A DNA stretch of 64,000 nt, taken from assembly GCA_003263775.1 (NCBI GenBank), contig JYJJ01000034.1, positions 186,001 through 250,000 on the forward strand, in the 5' to 3' direction. Of the stretch, positions 1-11,234 are shown piece after piece; the first letter of the stretch is position 1; each line of letters begins with the position of its first letter. The translations under genes were made by a program, and so were the position numbers. Below the pieces are notes generated by a model, which was given only the letters and a program-made list of their open reading frames with translations, searched no databases and had not been told where the DNA came from. This DNA comes from Vibrio maritimus. Its GTDB lineage: Bacteria > Pseudomonadota > Gammaproteobacteria > Enterobacterales > Vibrionaceae.

Positions 1-2
1 CA

Positions 3-392
3 CTGATTGCTACTCGACTGACTCGCGGTCAAGATCTAAAACTTGCCATTGCCGAACTTATTCTCCAGCACAACTTAACCGCTGGCTCTATTGCTTCTTG
101 TGTTGGTTGTCTATCGAAAGTACACCTTCGCCTTGCAGGTGCAGAGAGAACCTTGCTACTTGAGGAGCAATTAGAGATCGTCTCGATAATGGGCACACTC
201 ACCTTAGATCATCAACACATTCATATTTCGGTTGCTAACCAACATGGAGAAGTATTAGGTGGACACCTTCTCGAAGGAAGCATCATCGATACAACAGCAG
301 AGCTGTTGATTCATCACTATCCAGTTCGACACTTTGTCCGTGAGTATGATTCAAATACGGGTTATAGCGAGTTGGTTACCGACGAAAACTAA
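3..392 (+). CDS. PPC/DUF296-domain protein, 5' end outside window
   Basis: The frame is open from the first bases to a TAA at 390-392, so the true start lies upstream of the window. The visible 129 residues look like a PPC (DUF296) domain, a small trimeric fold named after plant and prokaryote proteins. The clues are a G-x-I-x-S-x-V-G stretch near the start, then E-I-V-S-I-M-G-T-L, and a conserved H-I-H-I-S-V / G-G-H-L core. Bacterial single-domain members are mostly of unknown role. A bidirectional terminator follows at once. The family call is by recognition of motifs only. Confidence 0.72.
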   Translation: MIATRLTRGQDLKLAIAELILQHNLTAGSIASCVGCLSKVHLRLAGAERTLLLEEQLEIVSIMGTLTLDHQHIHISVANQHGEVLGGHLLEGSIIDTTAELLIHHYPVRHFVREYDSNTGYSELVTDEN

Positions 393-393
393 A

Positions 394-417
394 AAAGGCT
401 TCCAAATGGAAGCCTTT
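394..417. terminator. Bidirectional rho-independent terminator
   Basis: A perfect 10-bp stem (394-403 pairs with 408-417) has an AAAT loop, with A residues on the left and T residues on the right. It sits between two convergent genes (stops at 392 and 433) and probably ends both transcripts. Confidence 0.85.
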
Positions 418-432
418 GATTAATATGAATCC

Positions 433-3038
433 TTATTGTGGATTCAACCCTAGCGTTTGCAGTACCAGCTTAAAGTTGTCCTGACGCTCTTTGACAGCGT
501 GAACCTTACCACTCACCGGACAAGTACTATCTGGACAGCCACGGTTAACAATACCTGACACCGCATCGATAAACTCAGTGCCTTGCATTCCACCGTCTAC
601 GTATTTTTTAAGCTCAGTATGATAGTTCCAAGCCGCGTACGGACCACCTTCATCATTGTAAGTTTGAACCGAAGAAACCCAATAGAACAGACCCGCAATC
701 CATTTGATTTCGCGATTCTCCTCAGAGCTACAGATCAAGCCTGGATTTGAACAGAAATCCAAATCAGCATATAGAGGGTTGGCCGGAGGTGCTTCCACCA
801 CCACACCATTCACAGTAGTGCCTACGGTATCTGGGTCAACATGCGAACGTCCCATAAAGTGGTTTAGAGTACCGAAGTTTTGGCGACCAGTGGTTTGAAT
901 AACACCACGCCCCCACCAGCCACAGCCTTCAACCGTTCCAGTCGTATCGCTTCCATCCCAGATAAACTTACCTGCCTTCTGACCTTCGTAAACTTTACAG
1001 TCAGCACGCTCCCAAACTTGCTGTGAACTATCCACCGTCGATGGGACTTCCATACAGTGACCATCGTTAGTCCAACGACCAACATTACCGTTCACTAGCA
1101 GGCCTTTCTCGGCAAGAACAGAGTCTGGCGCTGCGAAAATCGGAGCAGGTGCGCCGTACCATTTGGCATTGGTCAGTGCACTCACTTCCATCTTAGGATC
1201 GCGCGGACATGAGTATGGATGATCAATACCCGTAACCGGGTCCATCCCGTAATCGGCATACTTCTGACCTAATTGACCACAACTTGCCGTCATAGGGTAG
1301 TTAACCGCAGCGCCGTATCTGACTTCTGACCAGTTGTTCTCATCACAGGCGTTATAACGAATGGTCTCTTGCATACTTTGTGATAGGAAAGCAGCAATCG
1401 CAACCTTCGCATACTTGGCATTGGTCGCATCATCCACAGTGTCATCCAAAAGCCAGAACGTATTACCCGCCACACCCACATTGTGCATAGAGTTAAGACC
1501 AGCCAGGAAGTCCGCCCATTTATACACTGTTGAAGGGGCCCAGTTACCCTGCGAGACTTCATACAAGAACGCTTGATTATTCATTGCATTTTCCGCACTC
1601 GCTAGCTCGCTATTAAGTGCAGCGATACGGGTAAGAGGACCATTGGTGATGCTCTCTCCTACATAGTACAGCGGCAATTTCGCGGTTTGGTACTGCTCAA
1701 TCTTATTGGTAAGTTCTACCGTTTCACTATCAAACAAAATCGCAAACACGTTGCTATGCGCAGCCTTACGCAGCTGACCTTGTTTGGACAAGTCCCCCAT
1801 AAAGTAATTGACTGTTTGCGACGTTGGCATAGAGGTTAACAGCGCTGGGGTACGGATGTGATCAGAGACTTGCTTCACATACTCTAAAGCGTAGTACCAC
1901 TGCTCATCAGACAGTGCAGGCGTATCCGCCGATTTAGTAAAGGCGATGAAATCGGCTTTGGTTGTCGAACCTGCATCATAAAGTGCAAAACTTGAGAGCA
2001 AATCTGCAGAAGATGAAGAGGCCGCATTCCAAACAGCTCGCTTACCGGAATGAGCATTGTAAGCAAAGTCACCAATAGTTAATGTCCAACCAAAGGTCGC
2101 CTGAGGCGCTAAAGTGGAAATTATAAGGTTATGAGCCTGCGCCCAGCCATTAACATCATCAGTCAGTGCATTAATGGCACCCGCGTCGATCGCACTCGCA
2201 GTTGAAGCCACCGCGGCCGTTAATGCTTGCTTGACTGCCACTGTACCAAGCGCTTGTCCTTTATCGGCAGTCGCCAAGTCAAGCACTTCGGATGTGAGAA
2301 CAATCGAACGGCTACCCGCCGCTTCAGCCGTTTGAATGAGCGCAGCAAAAGTATTGGTCAACTTAGTAACGTCAGCCAGATCTTGGCTGCTACTGGTAGC
2401 AAAATATTGGCTAGTAGCGCATCAAGTGTGACAGGACTTGCTACTACCAAGTGACTTGGCCATCCGGCTACTTCCAATCTCACCGGATCAAGAGGGTTTG
2501 GCAGAGCAAGTTTCGCGCCTGGTTCTGAAGAGGTTCCACCACAATCAAGATGCGTCGCCCAGCTGCTATCGCTACCCGGAATGGAAGACGTCCACCAGTT
2601 GGCCTTATAAGCTACATTTTCGTTAACCATAATGTCGCCAGCTGTAGCGTGGTTGCCTTGCGTCCAATCTGGGTAAACATTGAAGTCAGCACACGCACCA
2701 CTTGAAGGAGGTGTGCCAGGGTCTGGTGTTGGCTCAGGCGTTGGATCTGGAGTTGGTTCAGGAGAAGGATCAGGGGTTGGTTCTGGTGAAGGCTCTGGCT
2801 CCGGTGAAGGCTCGGTACCACTGACCACTTTCCATGGAGAATCCCATTCATTGGCATAGGTGTCCGTTGGGCTTTGACCTGCCCCAACCCACCATTTAGC
2901 TTCATAGGTGGTGCCATCCACCGTTACTTGACTACCACCAGAGTACGACTGAGTGGCATCATAAGGTTCAGCAGCAAACACATGGCTGCTAAACACTAGG
3001 CACGCTATAGAGAGCGTGACCTTGTTCATCCTAAACAT
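433..3038 (-). CDS. Secreted GH19 chitinase with two chitin-binding modules (one frameshift)
   Basis: Joined, this encodes about 868 residues: a signal peptide (about 1-22), a CBM5/12-type chitin-binding module (about 23-72, Y-E-A-K-W-W), a linker rich in Pro with Glu and Asp (about 73-112), a second module with Y-K-A-N-W-W, and a GH19 catalytic domain. The catalytic part shows S-Q-S-M-Q-E-T with the likely catalytic Glu, N-A-C-D-E-N-N-W, and the GH19 signature G-R-G-V-I-Q-T-T-G-R. It should cleave chitin outside the cell. The frame breaks near 2413. Adding one base there (CTAG to CTTAG) joins the halves into a smooth protein. The first ATG has AAAGG 6-10 bases upstream. If the break is real, only the binding modules would be secreted. 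Confidence 0.85.
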
Positions 3039-3447
3039 ATTTTTACCTTTCTAGAGAGAATATCTTTCTGTTTCACGAGCTAAAAAAGAGCGAATAGAAA
3101 CCATTTCGTTATTTAATAGCTAAAAATATGCTAGCAGCCTAAAGCCAGGTTATCAGGCAATAGGTCAATAATAATGATCAGATGCGGGAGATTTCACAAA
3201 ATAAATGCAAATTTATAATGAGTTAATTATTAGTTGGAAATAAGTTCAATTATTGAACAAAGCTCGCTTGAATCCTGTTTTGTCACTCAGCTCTCCTTAA
3301 CTCCACGAGATACAACAACTCAGAACCCCTTTCAAAAACCCAAAATTCTTATTCAACGCTTTGCAATAAAGCTGTCACACTTTGTCACTATCTTGCATCG
3401 CGACACTCAAACGAAACCACCTTCATTCGGTCAGTTAATCAAACGCT
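3039..3447. other. AT-rich intergenic region upstream of the chitinase
   Basis: No convincing gene is seen in these 409 bases. The region should hold the chitinase promoter (reading left). A palindrome, GTTCAAT-T-ATTGAAC at 3244-3258, could be a regulator site, but I cannot name the protein. Confidence 0.4.
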
Positions 3448-3693
3448 ATGCAACAACACAAACACCCGATGGACGCCACTATCGTGCGTCTGATGCAATC
3501 ACAAGGCTTGATAAAAAGTGAGGCACGCTCAAGGCTTAAACGCGAAGTCTATCAGCTAGACCCGAGCCAAATTCAGAAGGTAAAACGCTACGCTGAACAT
3601 TTTGGCATCAATGCACAAGAAAAGTTGATTGAAGAGATATTGGAGCTAAGACGAGAAACCCTGATTTCCCGACTTTCGACGTCAAATCAATAA
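3448..3693 (+). CDS. Small hypothetical protein, 81 aa
   Basis: The protein is basic and probably helical, with many Arg, Lys and Glu residues and no signal peptide or membrane segment. It contains S-E-A-R-S-R-L-K-R-E-V-Y and ends with a run of E-L-R-R-E-T. No domain is recognised. The first ATG has no clear ribosome binding site, and a second in-frame ATG lies seven codons on (3469), so the start is uncertain. It stands alone between the chitinase promoter region and the copper promoter. It may be a cytosolic regulator or a spurious reading frame. Confidence 0.4.
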   Translation: MQQHKHPMDATIVRLMQSQGLIKSEARSRLKREVYQLDPSQIQKVKRYAEHFGINAQEKLIEEILELRRETLISRLSTSNQ

Positions 3694-3793
3694 TTAGCGA
3701 GCGTTATCGCTGCGACTAAGAGGTCTGAAAAACCCGATGCGCTATACTTTGTACAATTATTGATCGAGCAACTCAAAAAAATAGGATTCGCTG

Positions 3794-3824
3794 TTGACCT
3801 TACCCTAGGGGTAACCTTTATCTT
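3794..3824 (+). promoter_or_regulatory. MerR-family (CueR-like) copper promoter
   Basis: A TTGACC -35 (3794-3799) is followed by a perfect dyad, TTACCC-TAG-GGGTAA (3800-3814), and a weak -10, TATCTT (3819-3824). The 19-bp spacer with the dyad inside it is the hallmark of promoters untwisted by MerR-family activators such as CueR. It lies just before the copper efflux genes. No CueR gene is in the window. Confidence 0.72.
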
Positions 3825-3851
3825 TAGCGAATCTTGCTGAAAAGGTTTTGT

Positions 3852-4244
3852 ATGCACGCCATTATCGCCAACAAATCGTGGATCACATTCGTGTGCTTGC
3901 TTGCACTCGTTGTATCAACGTTTGTCACCAGCGCACCTGCGATGGCTATGCATAATGGTATGACCGATACATCCATGTCTTGTGGTATGACCCAGACAGC
4001 GTCCCATCACGCACATCACAGCACGAGTCCAACACCGGACATTGCAGATAGCAGTCAGTGCGCTAGCGCAGAGCCCGACTCCCACACCACCTGTTGCACC
4101 ACAATGTGTGGCACTACCTTAGGCTTTGCCCCCTTTGTCTTGCTTCCAAGCGAAGGCCACGCTCGCTTCTCCAAGCGCTCTGTAGACCCATTCACGCAAC
4201 CGATCCATAGAATCGAACACCTCGAGCGCCCGCCCTCGGCGTAA
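3852..4244 (+). CDS. Exported His/Met/Cys-rich copper-associated protein
   Basis: The protein has about 130 residues. An N-terminal hydrophobic stretch ends in A-P-A-M-A-M and looks like a signal peptide or anchor. Then come Met-rich and His-rich segments (H-N-G-M, S-C-G-M, S-H-H-A-H-H) and a Cys pair, T-C-C-T-T-M-C. These are typical soft-metal ligands of small periplasmic copper proteins found at the head of Cus/Cop operons. ATG 3852 is chosen over the upstream TTG at 3834 because it gives a compact signal peptide. It is the first gene behind the MerR-type promoter. The exact role is unknown; DUF2946-like proteins are similar. Confidence 0.65.
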   Translation: MHAIIANKSWITFVCLLALVVSTFVTSAPAMAMHNGMTDTSMSCGMTQTASHHAHHSTSPTPDIADSSQCASAEPDSHTTCCTTMCGTTLGFAPFVLLPSEGHARFSKRSVDPFTQPIHRIEHLERPPSA

Positions 4245-4322
4245 TCATTCCTACACACGCTAATGCCCAACCCTAGTTGGGGACGTTTTATCGCGCCTGT
4301 TATGCAGGCACGTAGTTTGGAA

Positions 4323-5711
4323 ATGATCGTGAAAATAATCAAACATCCGATTGCACTGGCTGTAAGTGCGATCGTTCTACTCGCACCCGCTGCACAAGCC
4401 ACAAGCAACGCGGGAGCAACACAGCAGTCTCAAGCGAGCGCACAGGCGTTATCGCTCGATACATTAATCAACATGGCGATCGCCAACGATGCCAATCGAA
4501 CCCAGTATCACGCCCAATCTCAGGCGATGCGAGATACTGGCATTGCCAGCTCAACGCTGAAAGACCCCGTATTAAAAGTCGGGGTTGGTGGTTTACCGAC
4601 AGACAGTTTTCGGTTCGACCAAGATCCGATGACCAATATTTCGGTCGGTATGATGCAGCAGTTTGGTCGCGGCGATACGCTTGGTCTGCAAAATAAGAAA
4701 GCCCAGCAGCAAGCGGATGGTATTGAGCTTCAAGTAAAAGTCCGTGAGCTAGATATTGCTAATAGCATTACTCAGCTATGGCTTGAGCTTGGCTTTCAGC
4801 AGCACTCAGAGCGCGTACTGAAAGAAAAGCGTTCCCTGATGGTAGAAATGGAGCGATTCATTCAAACCAACTACGCCATTGGAAACAGCGAGTCACAGGA
4901 TTTGATTCGCAGTCAGCTGCAAATCACTCAGCTCGATGACAAGTTGCACGCCAATAGGCAAATGCAAAGTCGGTTGCTATCTCAGCTCTCCGAATGGCTG
5001 GGTTCAAGTTGGCTAAACCAAAGCTCCGATCTTAACGCCAATATCGCAACCGATTGGGGACGCCTAGAGCAGCAATTGACTAGCCAAAGTGGCTCTGGCT
5101 ATTTCAACTTACTTAACCAGCACCCAATGGCGAAAATGGCCGACATTCAAATTGCTGCCAATGAGACTCAGGTCTCCATCGCCGAAGAGGCCTACAAGCC
5201 GCAATTTGGTGTTGAGGCCATGTATGCCCATCGCCAAGCCCCCAACATGCGTGGCGCACCTGCGCCCGATCTCCTTAGTGCCTACGTCACCATGGACATT
5301 CCCTTGTTCACCAGCAATCGACAAGACAAGAACCATGCTGCGGCCCAGTACCAAGTGGTCGCATCGAAGTCGAGCAAAGATGCGCTGTTGGCTCAGATGA
5401 ATGCCAAGGTTAACGCGCTGATGATGGACAGACACAACCTCATTGAACGCTTCGAGCGCTACCAACAGAGTCTATTACCCCAAGCCAAAGCGCGCACTCG
5501 CGCAGTAGAAAGAGGCTACGAGAACAACACCGCACAATTTAGCGATGTGATCACCGCCTCCAGTGATGAGCTAGCCATTGAGATTGAAGCACTGAGGTTG
5601 GAGACAGACCTCAACATAGTAAGTAGCAACTTGGCGTATTTCCTTGGTGGGTTCGAATACCACGCAGAAACACCGGTTATTTCTCAGCCGTCATCAACGC
5701 AACAACCATAG
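4323..5711 (+). CDS. CusC-like outer-membrane efflux channel (TolC family)
   Basis: This is a 462-residue protein with a signal peptide (ends A-A-Q-A near residue 26) and the long heptad-like helices of TolC-family factors. An early motif (K-D-P-V-L-K-V-G-V-G-G-L-P) matches metal-RND channels. It should form the outer-membrane exit of the CusABC complex. ATG 4323 is preferred because the signal peptide follows directly; an in-frame ATG at 4263 would add 20 unrelated residues. The gene is 17 bases ahead of cusB in one operon. Confidence 0.82.
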   Translation: MIVKIIKHPIALAVSAIVLLAPAAQATSNAGATQQSQASAQALSLDTLINMAIANDANRTQYHAQSQAMRDTGIASSTLKDPVLKVGVGGLPTDSFRFDQDPMTNISVGMMQQFGRGDTLGLQNKKAQQQADGIELQVKVRELDIANSITQLWLELGFQQHSERVLKEKRSLMVEMERFIQTNYAIGNSESQDLIRSQLQITQLDDKLHANRQMQSRLLSQLSEWLGSSWLNQSSDLNANIATDWGRLEQQLTSQSGSGYFNLLNQHPMAKMADIQIAANETQVSIAEEAYKPQFGVEAMYAHRQAPNMRGAPAPDLLSAYVTMDIPLFTSNRQDKNHAAAQYQVVASKSSKDALLAQMNAKVNALMMDRHNLIERFERYQQSLLPQAKARTRAVERGYENNTAQFSDVITASSDELAIEIEALRLETDLNIVSSNLAYFLGGFEYHAETPVISQPSSTQQP

Positions 5712-5728
5712 ATTTAAGGGAAACAATA

Positions 5729-7458
5729 ATGAAAACACGAAATGTCGCCCTATTGGCGCTGGCCGTTGGTGCAGGTCTCGGAATAGTGGGAACGCAGTAT
5801 TTCGGCGCACACTCGATGAGTGCCATGTCTTCACTAAGCACAATGTCATCACAAAACGCAGCCAGTAGCGACGCCAATGAACCGCTTTACTGGGTCGCAC
5901 CTATGGATCCCAATTACAAGCGCGACCAACCAGGTAAGTCTCCAATGGGTATGGATCTTATCCCAGTCTACGCCGATGACCTCAATGGTGCGAATGACCA
6001 ACCAGGCACAGTCAAAATTGATCCGGCTGTGGAGAATAATTTGGGTGTAAAAACCGCCTCCGTCGAGAAGCAAAAGCTCTCGCCACGGATTGCTACCGTC
6101 GGTTACATCGCCTTTGATGAAAGCCGTCTATGGCAAACCAACGTCCGTGTCGCAGGTTGGGTAGAAAAGCTTTACATCAATGCGGTGGGAGAGCGAGTCA
6201 ATAAAGGTGACGTGTTATTTAAACTCTATTCGCCTGAGCTGGTTAAGGCACAAGAAGAGCTACTCAATGCCTATCGAACTAAGCGCAACTCTCTTATCAA
6301 AGGGGCGACCGAGCGCCTGCTCACCCTTGGTGTCGACAAAGCGCAAATACGCGACATCGTCCGTCAAGGCAAAGCATCACAAACCATCGATATAAAAGCA
6401 CTAGGTAACGGTGTTGTCGCTACGCTGAATGTGCGAGAAGGTGGGTATTTGTCCCCATCGCAATCGGTGATTAGTGCTGGCCCTATCGACCAAGTATGGG
6501 TCGATGCCGAGGTGTTCGAACGCCAAGCTGAATGGATAAAAAACGGCAGTAGCGCGGTGATGACTTTGGATGCCATCCCCGGCAAGGAATGGCAAGGTGA
6601 AGTCGACTATGTCTATCCGATCCTTGACCCATCCACTCGAACCCTGCGCGTTAGGCTCAAATTCGACAACCCGGATTTTCAGCTCAAACCTAACATGTTT
6701 GCCAATATCGCTTTGCAACCGCAAACCGATGACTCTGTGCTGACGATTCCGCGTTCAGCGGTGATTCGCTCGGGTGGCATGAGTCGAGTTGTCCTCTCTG
6801 AAGGTGACGGCAAGTACCGGTCTGCTCGTATTCGTGTCGGTCGCGAAGCCAGTGATCGTATTGAGGTGCTGGAAGGATTAACCACACAAGACATCGTAGT
6901 GATATCAGCACAATTCATGCTCGACTCAGAGTCCAGTCAAAGCGCTGATTTGTCGCGTATCAATGGCGTAGAGCCTCCGGCTGAAACTGTGTGGGCAAAA
7001 GGCGAGATCACCAATGTGATGGCAGGTCACGCAATGTTAACCATTAATCATCAACCGGTACCTGAATGGAACTGGCCGGGCATGGTGATGGATTTCAACG
7101 TCGAGCCAGACGTCGCGATGGATAAACTTGCAGCGGGTCAACAGATCGAGTTTGAAATGGCCAAAACGCCAGATGGTCAATACACCGTCACGGCTATCAA
7201 CCCTAGTGAGAACGCTATGCCCACCGAGATCTGGGTCAATGGCAACATCTCTATGCTAATGGCCGATTTTGGATGATTACTATTGAGCACAGTGACGTAC
7301 CGGAGTGGAACTGGCAGTCGGGAGAGATGAACTTCTCTACAGATGGCAACGTTGATTTCACTGGATTTGAAGAGGGTGATACCGCGCGCTTTTTGATTAA
7401 GAAACAAGGCAGTGAGTTTATCTTGTCTGAGCTCAAACATGGAGGAGAACAGCCATGA
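5729..7458 (+). CDS. cusB: CusB-like periplasmic adaptor with two fused CusF-like domains (one frameshift)
   Basis: Joined length is about 576 residues. In order: an N-terminal membrane or signal segment, a heavy-metal-binding domain (Y-W-V-A-P-M-D-P ... P-G-K-S-P-M-G-M), the barrel-sandwich and hairpin of a membrane fusion protein, then two CusF-like copper-binding modules. Module one has [10 protein letters not shown] and module two [10 protein letters not shown]. CusF normally is a separate chaperone that hands Cu(I)/Ag(I) to CusB. The frame breaks near 7271; one extra G (GGATG to GGGATG) restores it inside module two. The end overlaps the cusA start by four bases, so the two are probably translationally coupled. 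Confidence 0.85.
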
Positions 7459-10400
7459 TTGGAGCGATTATTCGCTGGTCTATCAACAACCGATTTCTGG
7501 TTTTGGTGGCGAGCTGCTTCTTAACATTAGCCGGCCTATACAGCGTCAAAAACACCCCTGTGGACGCCATACCTGATCTGTCCGACGTACAGGTGATCAT
7601 TAAAACCAGCTATCCGGGACAGGCACCTCAGGTGGTCGAAGATCAGGTGACTTACCCACTCACCACAGCCATGCTTGCGGTACCAGGTGCGGAGACTGTG
7701 CGCGGCTACTCGTTCTTTGGTGACTCCTATGTCTACATCATCTTCAATGATGATACCGACATGTATTGGGCACGTTCACGGGTACTGGAATATCTCAGCC
7801 AAGTGGCTCCAAAACTGCCTTCGCAAGCCAAACCAACGCTCGGCCCTGATGCAACGGGAGTCGGTTGGATATACAGCTATGTGTTGCAAGATACCACGGG
7901 ACAACACGACCTTGCGGAGCTGCGCAGCTTACAAGACTGGTTCTTAAAATACGAGATGCAAACCGTTGATGGCGTCTCTGAAGTAGCCACAGTTGGCGGC
8001 ATGGTGAAGCAATATCAGGTGCAGATCGATCCCGCTAAGCTGCGCGCCTATGATTTAACGCTTCAGCAAGTGAATGCAGCGATTAAAAACGGCAACCAAG
8101 AGAGCGGTGCTTCGGTGATTGAAGTGGCAGAAGCGGAGCACATGGTTCGTACCACAGGCTATCTCACTAGCATTGAAGACATTCAAGCCCTACCACTTAA
8201 AGTGACAAGTAAGGGCACACCTCTGCTCCTTGGCGACATTGCGACATTAACCTTGGCCCACAAATGCGCCGTGGGATCTCTGAGTTTAATGGTGAAGGTG
8301 AAGCCGTTGGCGGCGTGATTGTCATGCGCTTTGGTGAAAACGCCAGTGAAGTTATCGACAACGTCAAAGCTAAGCTTGATGACTTGCAGCGCAGCTTGCC
8401 GGAAGGCGTTGAAATTGTCGCGACCTACGATCGCTCAACGCTTATCAATGCCGCGGTGGACAACCTTTGGAATAAACTCGCCGAAGAGTTCATCGTGGTC
8501 GCGATTGTGTGTGCACTGTTTTTGTTTCACATCCGCTCCTCAATTGTCATTGCCATCAGCTTGCCGGTGGGGATTCTGTGCGCCTTCATCGTCATGCATT
8601 GGCAAGGCATCAACGCCAACATCATGTCACTAGGTGGCATTGCCATCGCTATCGGCGCCATGGTCGATGGGGCGATCGTGATGATAGAAAACGTGCACAA
8701 GCATATAGAGAAAACGCCGCTCAACGACCAAAACCGCTGGCAGGTGATCAGTAAAGCGGCAGAGGAAGTCGGTGCGCCGCTATTTTTCTCACTGCTCATC
8801 ATTACGCTCAGCTTCGTGCCTGTTTTCGCCCTTGAAGGCCAAGAAGGCAAAATGTTCTCGCCACTGGCTTACACCAAAACCTACGCCATGGCAGCAGCAG
8901 CAGGTCTGGCTATCACCTTAGTTCCTGTCCTCATGGGTTACTTCATTCGTGGCAAAGTGCTCCCTGAGCATAAAAACCCTGTGAACAAGGCACTGATTGG
9001 TCTTTACAGGCCGATGCTTAACTTAAGCCTCAATTACCCGAAAACCATGATCATCATCGCTTTGGGTTTACTAGGTTCTGCTTACTACCCGACGTCTAAA
9101 CTGGGTAGCGAGTTTATTCCACCGCTTGATGAAGGCGACTTGATGTACATGCCGACCACCTATCCCGGCATTTCAATTGGTAAAGCACGCGAGCTGTTGC
9201 AACAAACCAATAAGCTCATCAAGACCGTCCCTGAGGTTGAAACCGTGTGGGGTAAGATTGGCCGCGCAGAAACGGCTACCGATCCTGCGCCTCTCACCAT
9301 GATCGAGACCACCATCCAACTCAAACCGAGAGATGAGTGGCGCGAAGGTGTGACAACCGAGTCGCTTCGCAAAGAGTTTGACGATCTGGTTCAGTTTCCG
9401 GGTCTAACGAACGCTTGGGTGATGCCAATCAAAACCCGTATCGACATGCTCGCAACCGGTATCAAGACCCTATTGGGATTAAGATCGCAGGACCTGAACT
9501 TAGTGTGATTGAAGAGATTGGTGCCAACCTTGAACCCATTCTCAATGACATCGCGGGCACCGTTTCGGTCTATGCCGAGCGAGTGGCAGGTGGCCGTTAC
9601 GTCACCATTGATATTAAACGTCTAGCAGCCGCTCGCTACGGGCTGAATGTCAGTGACGTTCAACAAGTGATCTCTACGGCCGTTGGCGGCATGAATGTGG
9701 GCGAAACCGTCGAAGGTCTCGAGCGTTACCCAATTAACGTACGCTACCCACAGGACTATCGTAACTCAGTGGTTAAGCTGCAAAACCTGCCCCTAGTTAC
9801 TCCTAACGGTGCACGCATCGCACTCGCCGATGTGGCAGATATTCGCTATGAAGATGGCCCACCGATGATCAAGACCGAAAATGCACGCCCGAACGGCTGG
9901 GTATTCGTCGACATTGCCGAGCGCGATCTCGGCTCCTATGTCAATGAAGCGCAGCAAGTGGTCTCGGAAAAGCTGGTGTTACCGTCTGGCTATTCACTGG
10001 CATGGTCCGGTCAATACGAATATATGGAGCGTGCCAAACAGCGTCTTGGTGTCGTGATCCCGATTACGCTAGCCATCATCATGTTGTTGCTCTATTTGAG
10101 CTTTCGCCGCGTGGGTGAGGTACTCGTCATCATGGGCACCTTGCCACTCGCGATGGTCGGTGGCTTATGGCTCATGCACTATCTTGGCTACAACTTCTCA
10201 ATCGCAGTTGGCGTCGGCTTCATCGCGCTTGCGGGTGTCGCGGTTGAGATTGGCGTCATCATGTTGGTCTACCTCAATCAAGCGTGGCATGGACGAAAGC
10301 TTTCTGCGGAGCAAGACCGTACACCGCTAACCGCAGACATGCTGACTGAGGCAATCCGAGAAGGTGCAGGCCTTCGCGTACGACCGGTCATGATGACCGT

Positions 10401-10575
10401 GTTAACAGTCATCATTGGCCTTATCCCCATTATGTATGGCTCCGGCACCGGCTCTGAAGTGATGCAGCGTATCGCAGCACCAATGATAGGCGGTATGGCT
10501 TCGGCACTGTTGCTCACGCTACTGGTACTGCCTGCGATCTACAAACTTTGGAAATCTAGAGAAATCAAACACTAA
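7455..10575 (+). CDS. cusA: CusA-like heavy-metal RND efflux pump (two frameshifts)
   Basis: Joined length is about 1040 residues, the normal size for HME-RND pumps. It is the inner-membrane, proton-driven Cu(I)/Ag(I) exporter. Seen: the N-terminal membrane helix, P-D-L-S-D-V-Q-V near the start, the proton-relay helix with [21 protein letters not shown], and the C-terminal transmembrane block. Two breaks occur. Near 8250, GG should be GGG in front of CCC. Near 9468, CCC should be CCCC. Each repair restores conserved text (G-P-Q-M-R-R-G and T-P-I-G-I-K). Both therefore look like lost bases in homopolymers. If genuine, the pump would be dead. Confidence 0.88.
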
Positions 10576-10582
10576 CTAGCTC

Positions 10583-10638
10583 GCACCTGTTTGTCGCTTG
10601 AAAGTACAGTCCCTTGAAAGTACAGAGACGGCAGGTGC
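10583..10638. repeat. Direct repeat inside an inverted repeat, cusA-cupredoxin gap
   Basis: CTTGAAAGTACAG occurs twice (10597-10609 and 10613-10625). The pair is enclosed by GCACCTG (10583-10589) and CAGGTGC (10632-10638). It may be an intercistronic RNA structure. No T tract follows, so it is not a standard terminator. Confidence 0.6.
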
Positions 10639-10659
10639 AAACCACAAAAGGACATAAAA

Positions 10660-11211
10660 ATGAAAAAGACACTCATCGCACTAACCATGACATTAATTGC
10701 CACACAAAGCTTCGCCGATGGTATGGATCATTCAAAAATGGATCACGGCGCTATGAATCATGACACGATGGATCACAGTAAAATGGACCATAGCAAGATG
10801 GATCACGGCATGATGAACATGGAAGGCATGTCTGCTGTCGGCATGCCGGCTGCAGGCGCAAAACCTGACAAGGTCGTACACGTCATTCTCAAAGATGACA
10901 TGACCATCTCATTCAAACGTGATGTCGAAATCAAACCGAACGATGTAGTTCAGTTTGTGGTAATGAACACAGGCAAAGACGATCATGAGTTTGTCATCGG
11001 CTCACCAGCCGAGCAAGTCGCTCACCGTAAAATGATGGAAAACCCAACAGAGGACCACGATCATCACAGCATGGGCAATGTCCTGTACCTCAAACCCGGA
11101 AAGGCAGGGCAGCTCAACTGGCACTTCCACGGTGAAAAAGAGATTGAATTCGCCTGTAACATTCCAGGCCACGCAGAAGATGGTATGACTAAGACGATCG
11201 TTCTCAAATAG
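10660..11211 (+). CDS. Periplasmic cupredoxin-like copper protein with Met/His repeats
   Basis: The 183-residue protein has a signal peptide (ends S-F-A near 19). A tandem of M-D-H / M-N-H units (about 21-55) follows, then a cupredoxin fold. The copper site is visible as a His in D-H-E-F-V-I and the C-x4-H-x4-M motif C-N-I-P-G-H-A-E-D-G-M near the end. It likely binds copper in the periplasm and protects or feeds the Cus pump. An AAAGGAC ribosome site precedes the ATG, and a strong terminator follows. It is probably the last gene of the copper operon. Confidence 0.85.
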   Translation: MKKTLIALTMTLIATQSFADGMDHSKMDHGAMNHDTMDHSKMDHSKMDHGMMNMEGMSAVGMPAAGAKPDKVVHVILKDDMTISFKRDVEIKPNDVVQFVVMNTGKDDHEFVIGSPAEQVAHRKMMENPTEDHDHHSMGNVLYLKPGKAGQLNWHFHGEKEIEFACNIPGHAEDGMTKTIVLK

Positions 11212-11234
11212 TCAGCCAGACTCAACCCATTATC

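Noticed and set aside
2715..2820. Tandem DNA repeat as a minisatellite or CRISPR-like array
   Set aside because: It encodes the Pro/Glu/Asp/Thr linker between the two chitin-binding modules; repeat units are codon-scale, not array-scale.
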